This document shows, one piece after another, positions 1-10,642 of a stretch of DNA of 64,000 nucleotides (the first letter of the stretch is position 1; every line of letters begins with the position of its first letter). The position numbers and the translations under genes were made by a program. Source of the stretch: Owenia fusiformis (lineage: Eukaryota; Annelida; Polychaeta; Sabellida; Oweniidae); assembly GCA_903813345.2 (NCBI GenBank), contig CAIIXF020000010.1, forward strand, positions 5,015,169-5,079,168, given 5' to 3'. A model generated the notes under the pieces. That model did not search any database, had not been told where the DNA came from, and saw only the letters and a list, made by a program, of their open reading frames with translations.

Positions 1-273
1 TACAATGGCTAATCCCAGGTTGCATTTCATCACTGATTCTACTCTCAATGTCAGTATAATTTCTTTATTTCATACTATACCGTGTCTAGAGGGTGATAAA
101 AAATTTGCGTATCTCCATAAAAAATAGAGTAAACAATATCATTTCTAGGTTTTAGACTTGGTTCAAACATTTATTTACAATTAATAGCCACTTCTCTGAA
201 TGCAAATGTCAACAGCCTATGTATAATTCGCTTTGGCAAATGCGGAGATAATATCAAACTATAAAATAGTTAC

Positions 274-414
274 CGCCAGGTATGCGAAGTCTCTCTCTAG
301 CGCATCTGCTAGTTTGTACAATAAACGGCCTCTTTCTGAAGCGTCCATCCGTCGCCATGGCGACCCGAGCTGGAAAGCAGCTCTTGCTGCCTTGACTGCA
401 TTATCTACGTCATC
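274..414 (-). CDS. ALDH1: ALDH1-like coding exon 3
   Basis: A 141-nt exon of 47 codons. The acceptor AG is at 416-415 and the donor GT at 273-272 (gtaact). It begins [14 protein letters not shown] and ends ERDFAYLA, one of the most conserved ALDH1 exons. The gene continues off the left edge. Confidence 0.94.
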
Positions 415-3400
415 CTAGTAAAAATATTTATAGATATAGAATAGATATATATTTCTACTTATTAAAATGATAAGGGATGACTTAAAATTAAGAAACACAG
501 TATATAGTTTAACTACAAGCCTCCGTGACCCTCTCCACTACCTGACCCCACAGGTGTGAAAATTTCAGGGGAGGTGTGTAGTAGGAGGGGGAGGGGGGGA
601 TTAGCACAAAGGCTTTTAGCTAGACTAATCAATAGATAAAAGATAAACACCCGCGCGCGACTGACTTTCGTAACCAACTAACTGTAAAAATGCTCAAAAT
701 GTCCTTGAAACAACACGTGTCAGGATGTCCGTTTTTAAATGGTATCTTGACTAGAGATGGTAGGGATGATCATGTTTACTCTTATTAGAACTCGTTCCTC
801 GAAAATAGGTTAGTTTAGCTACACGTTTCACCTTAGGAATTGCTGTCCACCTCTCAAATGGTTTCTTCCAGGGGCAAAGTATATTATATGAAAGAAAGAA
901 CTAATCTCACAAGGACCAAAGTTTTGCATGCTACTATGACAACTAGTTCACAGCGGTCATTTTGGAAGCCTCATGAGGTCATTTTGGAAGCCTCATGAGT
1001 AACTTTTGAAATTCTCTAGCTCCTTTTTCTCGAATGAACCAATTTCATCATATTTGGTTGAAATATGTAAAATGGTAATTCGTTTCACTCAAATCATGAG
1101 TTCTCTACGAGATTTATGAACGTACAATTTTCCTAGAAAGAAAAATACTTTTTCAAACGTCTCAGTACATGATCATATCCATGGTTCGACGGTTACTGTT
1201 TGCACCCGTAATCATGTTCTGTCTCGACAGTTGGCAAAATGATCAAATAATTCAAACATTGAAAAAAACACGGATGAAAAACAAGTCCCACTATTAATTT
1301 CGGCAGTTGAACCAAGGTAATCATGATTGTGTGTAACGACCTCGGGTCCGATGCACAGTCGTTCAAAAACAGTAAAACGATTGTATTTTTATTTTGTATG
1401 TACAGCATCGTAAATCATATGGCCAACCTACAATGTCTATAATATAATGCCAAATTGGCAATTGGTGGTAGAAATGTATTTAACTTGAAAAAATTATACT
1501 AATTATAAAACTATACTATTTCCTCAAAGTATGGGCCATGTGTCATTTATGTTCTGACTTTCAGTGGTGCGACTTTGGGTATACTTGTGAGCGTAGCTTT
1601 TTAACAAATGATCATAATGATTAGATGTGATATTTTGCTCACATACCATAACGGTCCGATGAAATCCCGCGAGTATTCCCCAAATTTGCAACAAACAACA
1701 TTGTATATTTTAAGCATGTGATGAATTCATATTCGACTATCATTCCCTTGGAGACATAAATTCTCCATTTGTGACAAAATAAAAGCTTGTAAAAACATCT
1801 TACCCTCTTGTTTTGCAATCGTTTTATTGTTTGTAACTCTTTTTAACCTTGACTGATGACTGAAAAGCATTTTAACTAAAAACATGGGGCAACTACGAAC
1901 ACAAAGGAAAGCTCTCAAAATTAACAATTTAACTTTCCTTCCCATGAAAAAACTCATCATGATAGGTCAATGCTTTCTGAATTAAAGGATATTATCAAAG
2001 ACTTATTAAGAGGAGGGAAAACCCCAGAGCTCAGAAATGACCTCAAAATTACCTCCCTTGTTTTACCACCTCCGTTTGTCCTAATTTCCAACATCTAGAT
2101 TCTGATTACCATACGTTGATGTGATATTTTTAAAATCGATGTAAACATATTACTAAAATACATCTTTCTTTATCTTGACGTCAAATAACAAGCTATATTG
2201 GTAAAGACGCTAGATAATAGGGTAGGGTAAAGGTAGTTCCCTTTAACTTAAATTACATATGTTTTAGTGGTTCAATTTTCATGTAACCCTAATGTTATGC
2301 AAATATAAATATCTGTCCAATACAATAAAAGATATTTCACTTTTTGTGATTTTGTAACATGGGGTCTATGGGGAATCAACCCGAACTAGAAGTCACATTT
2401 TCAAACAAAATTAAATTTTCAAAGTTTTAAACAATTTTCGAAACCATATTGACTAAATTTTGAATATTTAATGACGTAAATTAAGATTATTTTTACTCGC
2501 ATCTAGTATATTCGGTTTTCGTTACACGTAGCTCCTATGTCATCGACCAATCAGCGATGAGGGTCATTATACATCTCTATATTTTTCATTAAGGTTGAGG
2601 TCACTTTCTCCCTCCTCTCAAACTTATTACTCATTATCTGGGGAGGGCCTCGGGTGTTTGTTGGCAATTTTTCAAAAGTAAAAGGCGCATTCCCAGACAA
2701 ACCATAATCGACGGAATAAATTAAAAAAATATTTGAAGGGAAATCAAGAACTGATTAGATTGGTTGGGTATTAAAGACGGTTTTTAGGTAGGTTATTGTT
2801 ATGTTTTGATGCATCATTTTTTGACCACGTGACTACAGTTTTCTATTGCATAATGTTGATGTCACTGCTATAAATTAGAGGCTTATCAAAAATACCACCT
2901 GGAAATATAATACTGGTTTATCGATATGTCAGCTTAAATATTTTAATATTTTTGGTTCACTCTTTTGGGGTCGAGACCGAAACCAATCTACAGCTGCAAT
3001 GACTAGTCCCTGAATGAAAGCAATTATTCCCGCAATAGTATACAGTATTAGGCGTGTCCAACTTCACTTACCTTATCCCCTTCTTGTATCTGTGCAATGG
3101 TTTCTCCCGAGCATGGATTGCAGGTAGCAAATGTTTTGCCACTGACAGAGTTCACGAACTCATTGTTGATAAAGATCTAAAAATTCAAATAATATATAAT
3201 CACTGACAAATTTGACCATGTAACGTATCGATCATCCCTGTTCACATGGAGAGAATGGGAGAGTATATAAGGTTATTTTTGATTATTTGTTGCTTTAATT
3301 TGACCTGAAAAACACATATCAAATGCTCAATGTTTTACATATCTCAGATTGTTTGTGACTATTCTAAGGTAGCAATTTATGGCCTCTCTTATGTTGTACC

Positions 3401-5424
3401 TTACGTGCTTCTATGCAGCTTTTTAGAGGTCGGCTTTAGAGCGTAATCGATCCCGAATCACTTTTATGAGTCAATCAACTTAAGCAATTCAAGGACAGAG
3501 TGGAATATTACTGTAAAACATGGAATTTTTGCGTATTTGTAAATTTGTTTCTTTTCGCGTATTCATGTTTTCGCGATTAACCACAAAATACAAAATGCCC
3601 TAGGATTTGTCAATGCAATATTGCGCCGTGATCCTTCAAATGCTTATTTTTAGGTTTGGACTCACAAAGTAATTCGCGATCGGACTGTAAGAGAAAATGT
3701 AAATTATTCAATGCCATTCTTCCCGATGTTTTGACTCCAGGTGTTTTCCAAACTAGATGTTGCCAGAGGAGTCACACTTATCCAGTGCATTATATTTATT
3801 AACCACTACAATCTGTTATTTAAAGCACCCAGGCAGATTTAATCTGTTGTTACTTAAACTAAGGCCCTCTTACAAAAACAAGCTTTTATCCTAATAATGA
3901 CACCGGCGAGATGACTTCCTTTTCTACCCGAGTGCTTGATATTGTAGGGTAGGCTATTCAGCCAATTACCCAGGCCCGTAAGACACTTTTCTCCAAGGGG
4001 GGTGCGGTTTTTAGCTTACTAAAGAGAATATAAAATTGTCATTTTTTTTGCCGCGTAAATCAAATCGCGTAAGTCAGAGGGGGGGGGGGGGGGGGGCTCA
4101 GTTACTCCCTATATTGGTTTGGAATTAACAAATGCAACTTCCAAAAGTTCCAATTGTTTTGTGGGGGGTGTGAGGAGTGGTCCACTCCCCCTAGAAAATT
4201 TTACAATTTAAAGATGATATTTGGTGCTTCTGGGCACTTTTAAAGTGTATTAGTCTATGTGAAACTAATTAAAGAATTTGAGAAAATCACAATTTTTTTT
4301 TGGGGGGGGGGGTCAAGGGGGGGGGGGGGGCGCCAGAGGGGGGGGGTCTATGCAAGTGCAAGATGCATGAGGGGGAGCAAGTCCCCCAGAAACACTTATT
4401 ATATCAAGGAGCTATTTGATGATGTCTGGGCACTTTAAAAGTGTCTGAGACAAAACACTAAAATAAATTTAGAACTTTTCTATTGTTTTGTGGGGGGTGT
4501 GAGGGGTGGCCAATACCCCTAGAAAATTGTACAATTTTAAGATGCTATTTGGTGCTTTCTGGGTACTTTCAAAGTGTATGAGTCAATGAAAAAAAATTAC
4601 AAAAAACAATGCCCCCCATCTGACGGCCCTGTTACCTACTGTACTACCTTTATGGATGAACTTCCTGGATACGAGTTTTTTCTTTCTCGATTTAAACCTA
4701 CTTATAATTGCCCTTGCATTCGTTCGACTTCACTTCTTAAAAGAGAGCTTCGTCTTTAGTAGTTTAATTATAACTAGACTTTGTGCGCAGGGTAACTTAT
4801 AAGTCAAGTTGTATATTATGATTTAGCACAAAGCTAGAAAATATAGTCTAGCTTTAAAAATGCCTTCGATTTACTTGATTTTAAAATGAAGTTGTAAGTC
4901 ATATATTTAGTTACTCATTTTTGTTACATTGACGAAAATCCATTAAATAACCAATTTTACTTTGACGTAGACTTACGTCAATGTAACAAAAACCAGGGAC
5001 TAAATGTATGAATAAAAGCTTTGTCCCAAATCAAATGCATTTTTAAAGCAAGACTATTGTCTAACTTTTTGCTAAATTATAATATGCAACTTGACTTATA
5101 AGTAGGTCTAAATCGAGAAAACAAAAATCTATCCATGAAGTTCATCCATTTTGTGCCCTACAGGCAGAGTCTAGTTATAAACTACCTCAGATGAAGCTTT
5201 CTTTTAGAGGTACAGTCGAACGAATGCAAAGCGTATCCATTTTGTTACATTCATGATTGACGTTCTGTCAAAGTAAATAGTTGTGGAACAGTGCAAATCT
5301 GTTATGGTAGTAATAACTCAATTCAATTATATTCATTTTATCAAAAAGCAAAAAAAAATTATTCCAATTGTACCTGTGTGAACTTGATCGCTGGATCTGC
5401 AATTGGAGTCCTGCTGTCTCCCAT
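274..5424 (-). CDS. ALDH1: ALDH1-type aldehyde dehydrogenase, 5' three coding exons (partial gene)
   Basis: Three minus-strand exons join in phase 0 (5374-5424, 3072-3176, 274-414) and give about 99 residues of the N-terminal NAD-binding region of a cytosolic class 1 aldehyde dehydrogenase, which oxidises aldehydes such as retinal to acids using NAD(P). Recognisable stretches are [15 protein letters not shown], the [16 protein letters not shown] block and the [20 protein letters not shown] block with [12 protein letters not shown]. The start ATG at 5424 gives [17 protein letters not shown] with no mitochondrial presequence, which favours ALDH1 over ALDH2. The 105- and 141-nt exon lengths match the vertebrate ALDH1A pattern as I recall it. 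The catalytic Cys/Glu exons lie beyond the left edge, so ALDH1A versus other ALDH1 paralogues and activity cannot be judged. The two introns (2.66 and 2.2 kb) hold only repeats. Confidence 0.93.
956..999. repeat. 22-bp perfect tandem duplication
   Basis: The 22-mer beginning GTCATTTTGG and ending CTCATGAG occurs twice back to back, at 956-977 and 978-999. Confidence 0.9.
2008..2620. mobile_element. Diverged foldback/MITE, AAGAGGAGGGAAA family
   Basis: The left end AAGAGGAGGGAAAACCCCAG is matched by an inverted CTCCCTCCTCT end near 2610. The CAATCAGCGATGA stretch near the right end is the reverse complement of TCGTCGCTGATTGG in the copies at 34166-34396 and about 60157-60548. The interior is degraded and has no ORF. 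Confidence 0.5.
3072..3176 (-). CDS. ALDH1: ALDH1-like coding exon 2
   Basis: A 105-nt exon in phase 0 at both ends. The acceptor AG is at 3178-3177 and the donor GT at 3071-3070 (gtaagt). It encodes 35 residues starting [14 protein letters not shown] and ending IQEGDK. Confidence 0.94.
4077..4560. repeat. G-run-rich degenerate tandem repeat in ALDH1 intron 1
   Basis: The string TTGTTTTGTGGGGGGTGTGA occurs near 4155 and again near 4488, each followed by a related block ending TTCTGGGcACTTT. Between them are long G homopolymers (about 4079-4097 and 4300-4345). The period is about 330 bp, with a weaker copy in the middle. No coding content is seen. Confidence 0.7.
4648..5236. repeat. Inverted repeat with swapped blocks (foldback element)
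   Basis: Arms at about 4648-4880 and 5030-5236 are reverse complements of each other block by block (ATGGATGAACTTCC, GCATTCGTTCGACT, ACTTATAAGTCAAGTTG), but the block order differs between arms. It lies in intron 1 of the ALDH1 gene. There is no ORF. Confidence 0.75.
5374..5424 (-). CDS. ALDH1: ALDH1-like coding exon 1
   Basis: A 51-nt coding exon of 17 codons from ATG at 5424-5422. The donor GT at 5373-5372 follows CAG. The peptide [17 protein letters not shown] matches the usual short N-terminus of ALDH1A proteins just before the IFINNE motif of the next exon. The 5' UTR and promoter should lie above 5424, but no TATA box or CpG-rich promoter is obvious there. Confidence 0.88.
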
Positions 5425-6690
5425 ATTGAAATATCCCTGGATGTGGTTATGGTTCTCTTTTCAGTGTGGAAACTGTAGATAATATTTAAACGTTAGATGC
5501 GCGTAGTTCCCAAATGTATATACGCTCTGATAGCTTTCCTGGCGAGAGTGGCTGTAAAGATTTATTACTGCCTATAATAGGGTAAACAGCGTGCTTCACA
5601 CATAGCTAGGCAAGGTTTTTCCGATCCGAACAAGGCCAATCGGAACAGAGTATTCACATAATAAACAGTGTGTGAAATATCATTTCATTTTATTTTATAT
5701 AAAATATTTTACAATGTATGAAAAGTATTTAATCCCAGACTCGATGCATTGTGGCTGCTTCATTCCACTCAGATGTTGTTTCCTAAACCTTGCATTCCCC
5801 TGCGGGGTCATGCAAAGATTTGGAAACAACATCTTCGTGGAATGGTTCAGCACACAATGCACTGAGTCAAAAAAGTCACCATGCCCACATCTAGCTTTCC
5901 ACCTCATATCCGGTTGCATTAATTCATTAACCTTTTCACGACGGTAGGGTCCATATGGAGCCATATTATGTAATACCTTTCAGGACGATAGGCTCCTTTG
6001 GCACCATTATTTTTATTTATATACATCAATGAAATGACAATAGTCTCCAGTTCTATTCAGTATTTTAACACCAAATTTTGACAAGTTGTTCTAACGTGAT
6101 ACTCCTTACTAGAATTGTATTTCAGGTATAAAATCCAAGGTATAGGTCCCGAGGCTGAGATAATTTGCTTTGAAAGCAATTTTTGAAAATCGTCATTTCC
6201 ATGTAATCCAATGGGAAATGGAGGGTTCGGGGCAAATCGGAAATCAGGATATCTTTTCATTAAAAGATTCAGCAAAAAATATTTTTATATAGAAAATTGA
6301 ATTGTCTAACTTTTTGAACACTAAGTGTTTAGTTTATTTCATGAATATTAAAGTTACAGCGCTTCAAAGTCATTTCTGAAAAGAATTTTTCGCCTCCTGT
6401 GTTATTTCAATGGGAGAGGTTTTTTGAAAAACAATTTTGACTTTAAAGCCCTATAACTTTGTTGAACCTGAAGAAACATATCAATTTTTCGTTAAATAAA
6501 GTTAGCAAATTCAATTACTTGCCTAACTCGTATTTTTTGCAAGGACTCGGATGGATGAATATTCTGTCAAACGTACCATTTCCCATTGGTTAACATGGGA
6601 ATGTCGATTTTCAAAAATTCATCAAATTCATCATCAATTTTCGACCTACTGTAGTTGAGGAAAAAATTGAGAAAATTTGGAGGTATTGGA
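5425..6690. other. Region upstream of ALDH1, no gene seen apart from a hairpin element
   Basis: The first few hundred bases should contain the ALDH1 5' UTR and promoter, but I cannot point to a specific element. The rest is AT-rich noncoding DNA. Confidence 0.5.
5745..5860. repeat. Hairpin MITE-like element, copy 1
   Basis: A 116-bp near-palindrome. Its outer ends GCATTGTG and CACACAATGC, and the inner GATGTTGTTTCC and GGAAACAACATC, pair with each other. A second copy in the opposite orientation lies at 56434-56542. Confidence 0.8.
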
Positions 6691-6699
6691 ATTAAAGTC

Positions 6700-8340
6700 A
6701 AATGACGTTTCCATCAATAGTATAAGTATTTTCATCGCAGGTTAAGTAAATAAAAATTCAAAGGTAAAGAGGCTTAAACACGTAGTTCAATGGGGGAAAA
6801 AAGGTTGCCAAACTTATGGAGGGGAGTGTACAATATGGTAACTGGGAATCACGAAATACTATCTCACGATTATTTTTATGTGCATTATGCATGTTATTCT
6901 CGTATAATTGGCATGAAAATGAGAAAAAACTGAAAAATACATAAAATTGTAATATATTTAAAGATTTTTTGCAAAAAGTCATTTCAAGCAAAAAATCTTG
7001 AAATAAGTTACAATTTAACGTATTTTTCAGTTTTTTTCACATTTTCAGGCCAATTATACGAGAATAAGATGCATAATTCACATAAAAAAAATCGTGAGAC
7101 AGTATCCCGCGATTCCCAGTTGCTAGATTGCCCCTACATAGCTTGTGTAAGATGGAGCGAGCTGATTTGTAAACTGGCTCCAAGTTGGAGCCAGTTTTGA
7201 AAAACGAGCGGTGCGTTTTTATTTAACGGAAATGCAATGCATAATCTGTTCTGATTTAGTGAACGTGATCTAATTCATCGATATTTTTACTTAGAAATAA
7301 ATTTTCTCTCATAGTTTTGGCTTGAAATGACTTTTTGCAAAAAATCTTGAAATAAGTTACAATTTAACGTATTTTTCATTTTCAGGCCAATTATACGAGA
7401 ATAAGATGCATTATTCACATAGAAATGATCGCGAGACAGTATCACGTGATTCACAGATGCTAAATTGTCTCTACATAGCTTGTGTAAGATGGAGCGAGCT
7501 GATTTGTAAACTGGCTCCAAGTTGGAGCCAGTTTTGAAAAATGAGCGGTGCGTTTTTATTAAACGGAAATGCAATGCATAATCTATTCTGATTTAGTGAA
7601 CGTGATCTAATTCATCGATATTTTTACTTAGAAATGAATTTTCTCTCATAGTTTTGGCTTGAAATGACTTTTTGCAAAATATCTTGAAATAAGTTACAAT
7701 TTAACGTATTTTTCATTTTCAGGCCAATTATACGAGAATAAGATGCATAATTCACATAAAAAAATTCATGAGACAGTATCCCGTGATTCCCAGTTGCTAG
7801 ATTGTCCCTACATAGCTTGTGTAAGATGGAGCGAGCTGATTTATAAACTGGATCCAAGTTGGAGCCAGTTTTGAAAAATGAGCGGTGCGTTTTTATAAAA
7901 CGGAAATGCATTGCATAATCTGTTCTGATTTAGTGAACATGATCTAATTCATCGATATTTTTTACTTAGACTTCAATTTTCTCTTATAGTTTTGACATGA
8001 AATGACTTTTTGCATAAAATATTGAATTATGTTATAATTTTACATATTTTTCAGTTTTTCCTTATTTTCATGCAGATTATACGAGAATAAGATGCATAAT
8101 CCACATCAAAATGATCGGGAGACAGTATCTCGTGATTCCCAGTGGCTAGATTGTCCGTTAATAGCTTGTGTTTAATGGTGCGAGCTAATTTGAAAACTGA
8201 CTCCAAATTGGAGCCAGTTTTGAAAAATGAGCGGTGCGTTTTTATTAAACAGAAATACAATGCATAATATTTTTGGAATTGATGAACGGATCACATTTAT
8301 CGATATCCATGCTTAGAATTCAATTTACCCGTATAGTTTT
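6700..8340. repeat. ~337-bp tandem satellite with an inverted flanking unit
   Basis: A marker string (CAAAAAATCTTGAAATAAG or close variants) recurs near 6989, 7338, 7675 and 8012, giving about four direct monomers of 337-349 bp. The block 6820-6985 carries the same sequence in reverse orientation, so the array begins with an inverted unit. Monomers include a perfect palindrome TGGCTCCAAGTTGGAGCCA. Minus-strand open frames of 69-95 codons inside monomers differ between copies and look incidental. Confidence 0.88.
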
Positions 8341-8384
8341 GCAAAAATATGACAATATAAACTATATTCAAAAGCCATCTTCTG

Positions 8385-8680
8385 CAGTACGTCAGTAAGT
8401 AAGAAGCCAGTTTTAAAAGCCGGCTTCTTGGTGACTCCAGAAGCCGGCTTCTGTTGTCCTTCAGAAGCCGGTTTTTAAAAGCCGGCTTCTTGTTGACTGT
8501 AGAAGCCGGCTTCTGTAGTACGTAAGAAGCCAGTTTGTAAAAGCCGGCTTCTTGGTGACTCCAGAAGCCGGCTTCTGTTGTCCTTCAGAAGCCGGCTTTT
8601 AAAAGCCGGCTTCTTGGTGACTCCAGAAGCCGGCTTCTGTAGTACGTAAGAAGCCAGTTTGTAAAAGCGGTTTTTGCCTT
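8385..8680. repeat. Array of AAGCCGGCTT palindromes
   Basis: Nine GCCGGC cores occur within about 260 bp, each within AAAAGCCGGCTTCTT or AGAAGCCGGCTTCT. Higher-order units of ~122-124 bp start near 8403, 8527 and 8649 (GAAGCCAGTTT). Confidence 0.92.
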
Positions 8681-8790
8681 CGAGCGCTGTATAGTACTGT
8701 TTCAGAAAACAGCGCTGTATGGCACTGTTTTTACAGCGCTGTACAGTACTGTTTCAAAAACAGCGCTGTACAACTACAGTTTGAGATTGG
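8679..8790. repeat. Array of CAGCGCTGTA palindromes
   Basis: Four AGCGCTGTA units spaced roughly 27-30 bp apart, alternating with a TAGTACTGTTTC-type spacer, directly abut the GCCGGC array. This is a second and different palindromic repeat. Confidence 0.88.
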
Positions 8791-10101
8791 CTGTGTATAT
8801 TGATACACTGGATAACCATTATGACTTATGGTATTTAGAGAGGAGTTAATTATGGCATAGTGTTCAGGTGCATCCTAATTGTTATTGATCGAGGTCAAGT
8901 CGGTTCATATCTGAAAATTAAAGATTCTTGTGTGCAAAATCATCATTTACAAAATTTAAAATGTGAAAATATGATAAACAATGTTGTTAAGGACAATTTT
9001 GACCTTACCTCTTATTTTCAAAAGGAGGGCAGACATTCATTTTTTTGTTTTTATTATTTTATTTGGTTCCATTGATTTATAATGTGGATATCGTATCCAC
9101 TTGATTACATCCTGATGTCAAGTCAATCATTCATAATTAACATCGAGATCATGATTTGGGCTTGTCCCAAATCATAACTGCATACTGACTGTCGTCTCGG
9201 AAGTTTTAAAAATGGCTGATCTTAGACGAAATATCTTAAGAAAGTTCCATAAACATGAAATCATTGTTAATTCTTAATTCTATCAAAGCCTTGGTCCCAG
9301 TTTTGGCAGTAGGAGAATAGTCCGTGAAGAACAAACACTAAACGTTCGCACAATTGATATTGAGCTTAAAATTGGGGCTCATTTTAAAATCACAGTTCAT
9401 CTTTTAAAACGTATACTAAGTATATATTTCAAGCAAATGAATGGAAGATTTTTTAAAATACGACGCATTTAATAACATACAATTCGCCCTTAGTGGTCTC
9501 TATTTGCACTGAAACATGCAATTCTAACTCACATTATATTTTCTGCGGTCTCATATATTTTTGTTTCTCAATATATTCTTTTCAATTAATTTCATTCTCA
9601 TGCACAGATCCGATCAAAAGGTTACCTGTATACAACCTGTATTTTTGTATAGATGTGTTTAATTCAACTTTCATTATTATAATTAAAAATCTTTGTATAT
9701 TTGCTACACAATATAAACTGCTTTCGTCAATAAGTAAACAGTGATTCGTGGAATTCCATTGAGTTACTTATACGTATTTAAAGATATGAAATGTATGAAA
9801 TTCCACCTAAGCTACTTTCCAAATTCCCAACCAATCAAATGGCTTTACAGACGATACATATTTTACTTCCTTGTCAGTAACAAAATCTTTTATAATTGGA
9901 CATCTCCATAATTTGTATTATTCAGTTATTTCTGTCACACCGAGGAGATTATAGAAGAAGATGAGAGCGTGTCAACCTCTGCATGTATGCAATTTTAGTT
10001 GAATTGGATATGCGTATAGTATTAATTGAAAATTGTGAAAGTGCCGAATTCAAGTACAGGAGATTTCAAACGGAATGCAAAACTTGCTGAACTAAAGAAT
10101 T
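8791..10101. other. AT-rich intergenic DNA, nothing recognised
   Basis: Short open frames on both strands (for example around 8860-9075 and 9493-9744) have no recognisable domain or codon bias. Confidence 0.6.
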
Positions 10102-10579
10102 ATGAACTATTTCAACACATGTTCCGACATTATGTATTTGAAAGCTGATGAACCGTGCAGTTATGCAATATATAGGAATTGGGTATTGTTTCTTCAAATA
10201 TATTATATATTATCAAGACAGATAGTTTCTCCTGTCCAAATAACTATGCCAGATTTGCGATCTTCCCAAAACCAGAGTGCTGCTGATCAATATGTTGATG
10301 CTATTCAACAATCGTGGAAAGATACTATATCGAATGAAAGAGACAATTTCAATTCCAAACGATCAGATTTTAATCACCACAAAATAGTGTATGAACAGTG
10401 GAACGATTCGAAACAGCGTATTGCCAAACATTTTCGGTCTTCTCCAAACAGTATACAATTGGGATTGTTAGTAAAAACAGTTTCAAATCAAAATGAAGAT
10501 CCCGTCGGAGTCGGAAAATATGAAGCTCAAGGAGAAGTCAGTAAGATTCACCAAACACAGAACGTTCCGGATTCTATCG
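10102..10579 (+). CDS. Possible upstream exon of the receptor kinase gene (uncertain)
   Basis: An open frame from ATG 10102 runs to a strong donor (GTAAGT at 10580), encoding 159 codons plus one base. Residues ~25-43 are hydrophobic (WVLFLQIYYIL); the rest is polar and charged with no family I recognise. The phase (one leftover base) fits the acceptor of the Thr-rich exon at 16200, whose first two bases then complete a Glu codon. Only the giant inverted-repeat element and ~360 bp of plain DNA lie between. The true start may be later, at an internal acceptor before IVSPVQITMPD. Whether it belongs to the kinase gene, another gene or none is undecided. Confidence 0.35.
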
Positions 10580-10642
10580 GTAAGTCATTTGCCCTTTTCG
10601 GCTTTATAGACCGGGTGCTTTTCTGCAAAAGGTCTCTCTGTA

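Larger units (their letters stand above)
415..3071. other. ALDH1 intron 2, no gene
   Basis: AT-rich intron. It holds a perfect 22-bp tandem duplication (956-977 and 978-999) and one diverged inverted-repeat element (2008-2620, listed separately). Short open frames here show no family resemblance. Confidence 0.7.

Noticed and set aside
5672-5964. Overlapping ~90-codon frames on both strands
   Set aside because: They span the palindromic hairpin element at 5745-5860 and mirror each other.
7287-8260. Series of similar minus-strand frames of 69-95 codons as a small gene family
   Set aside because: They lie one per satellite monomer and differ by repeat drift; there is no domain or codon bias.
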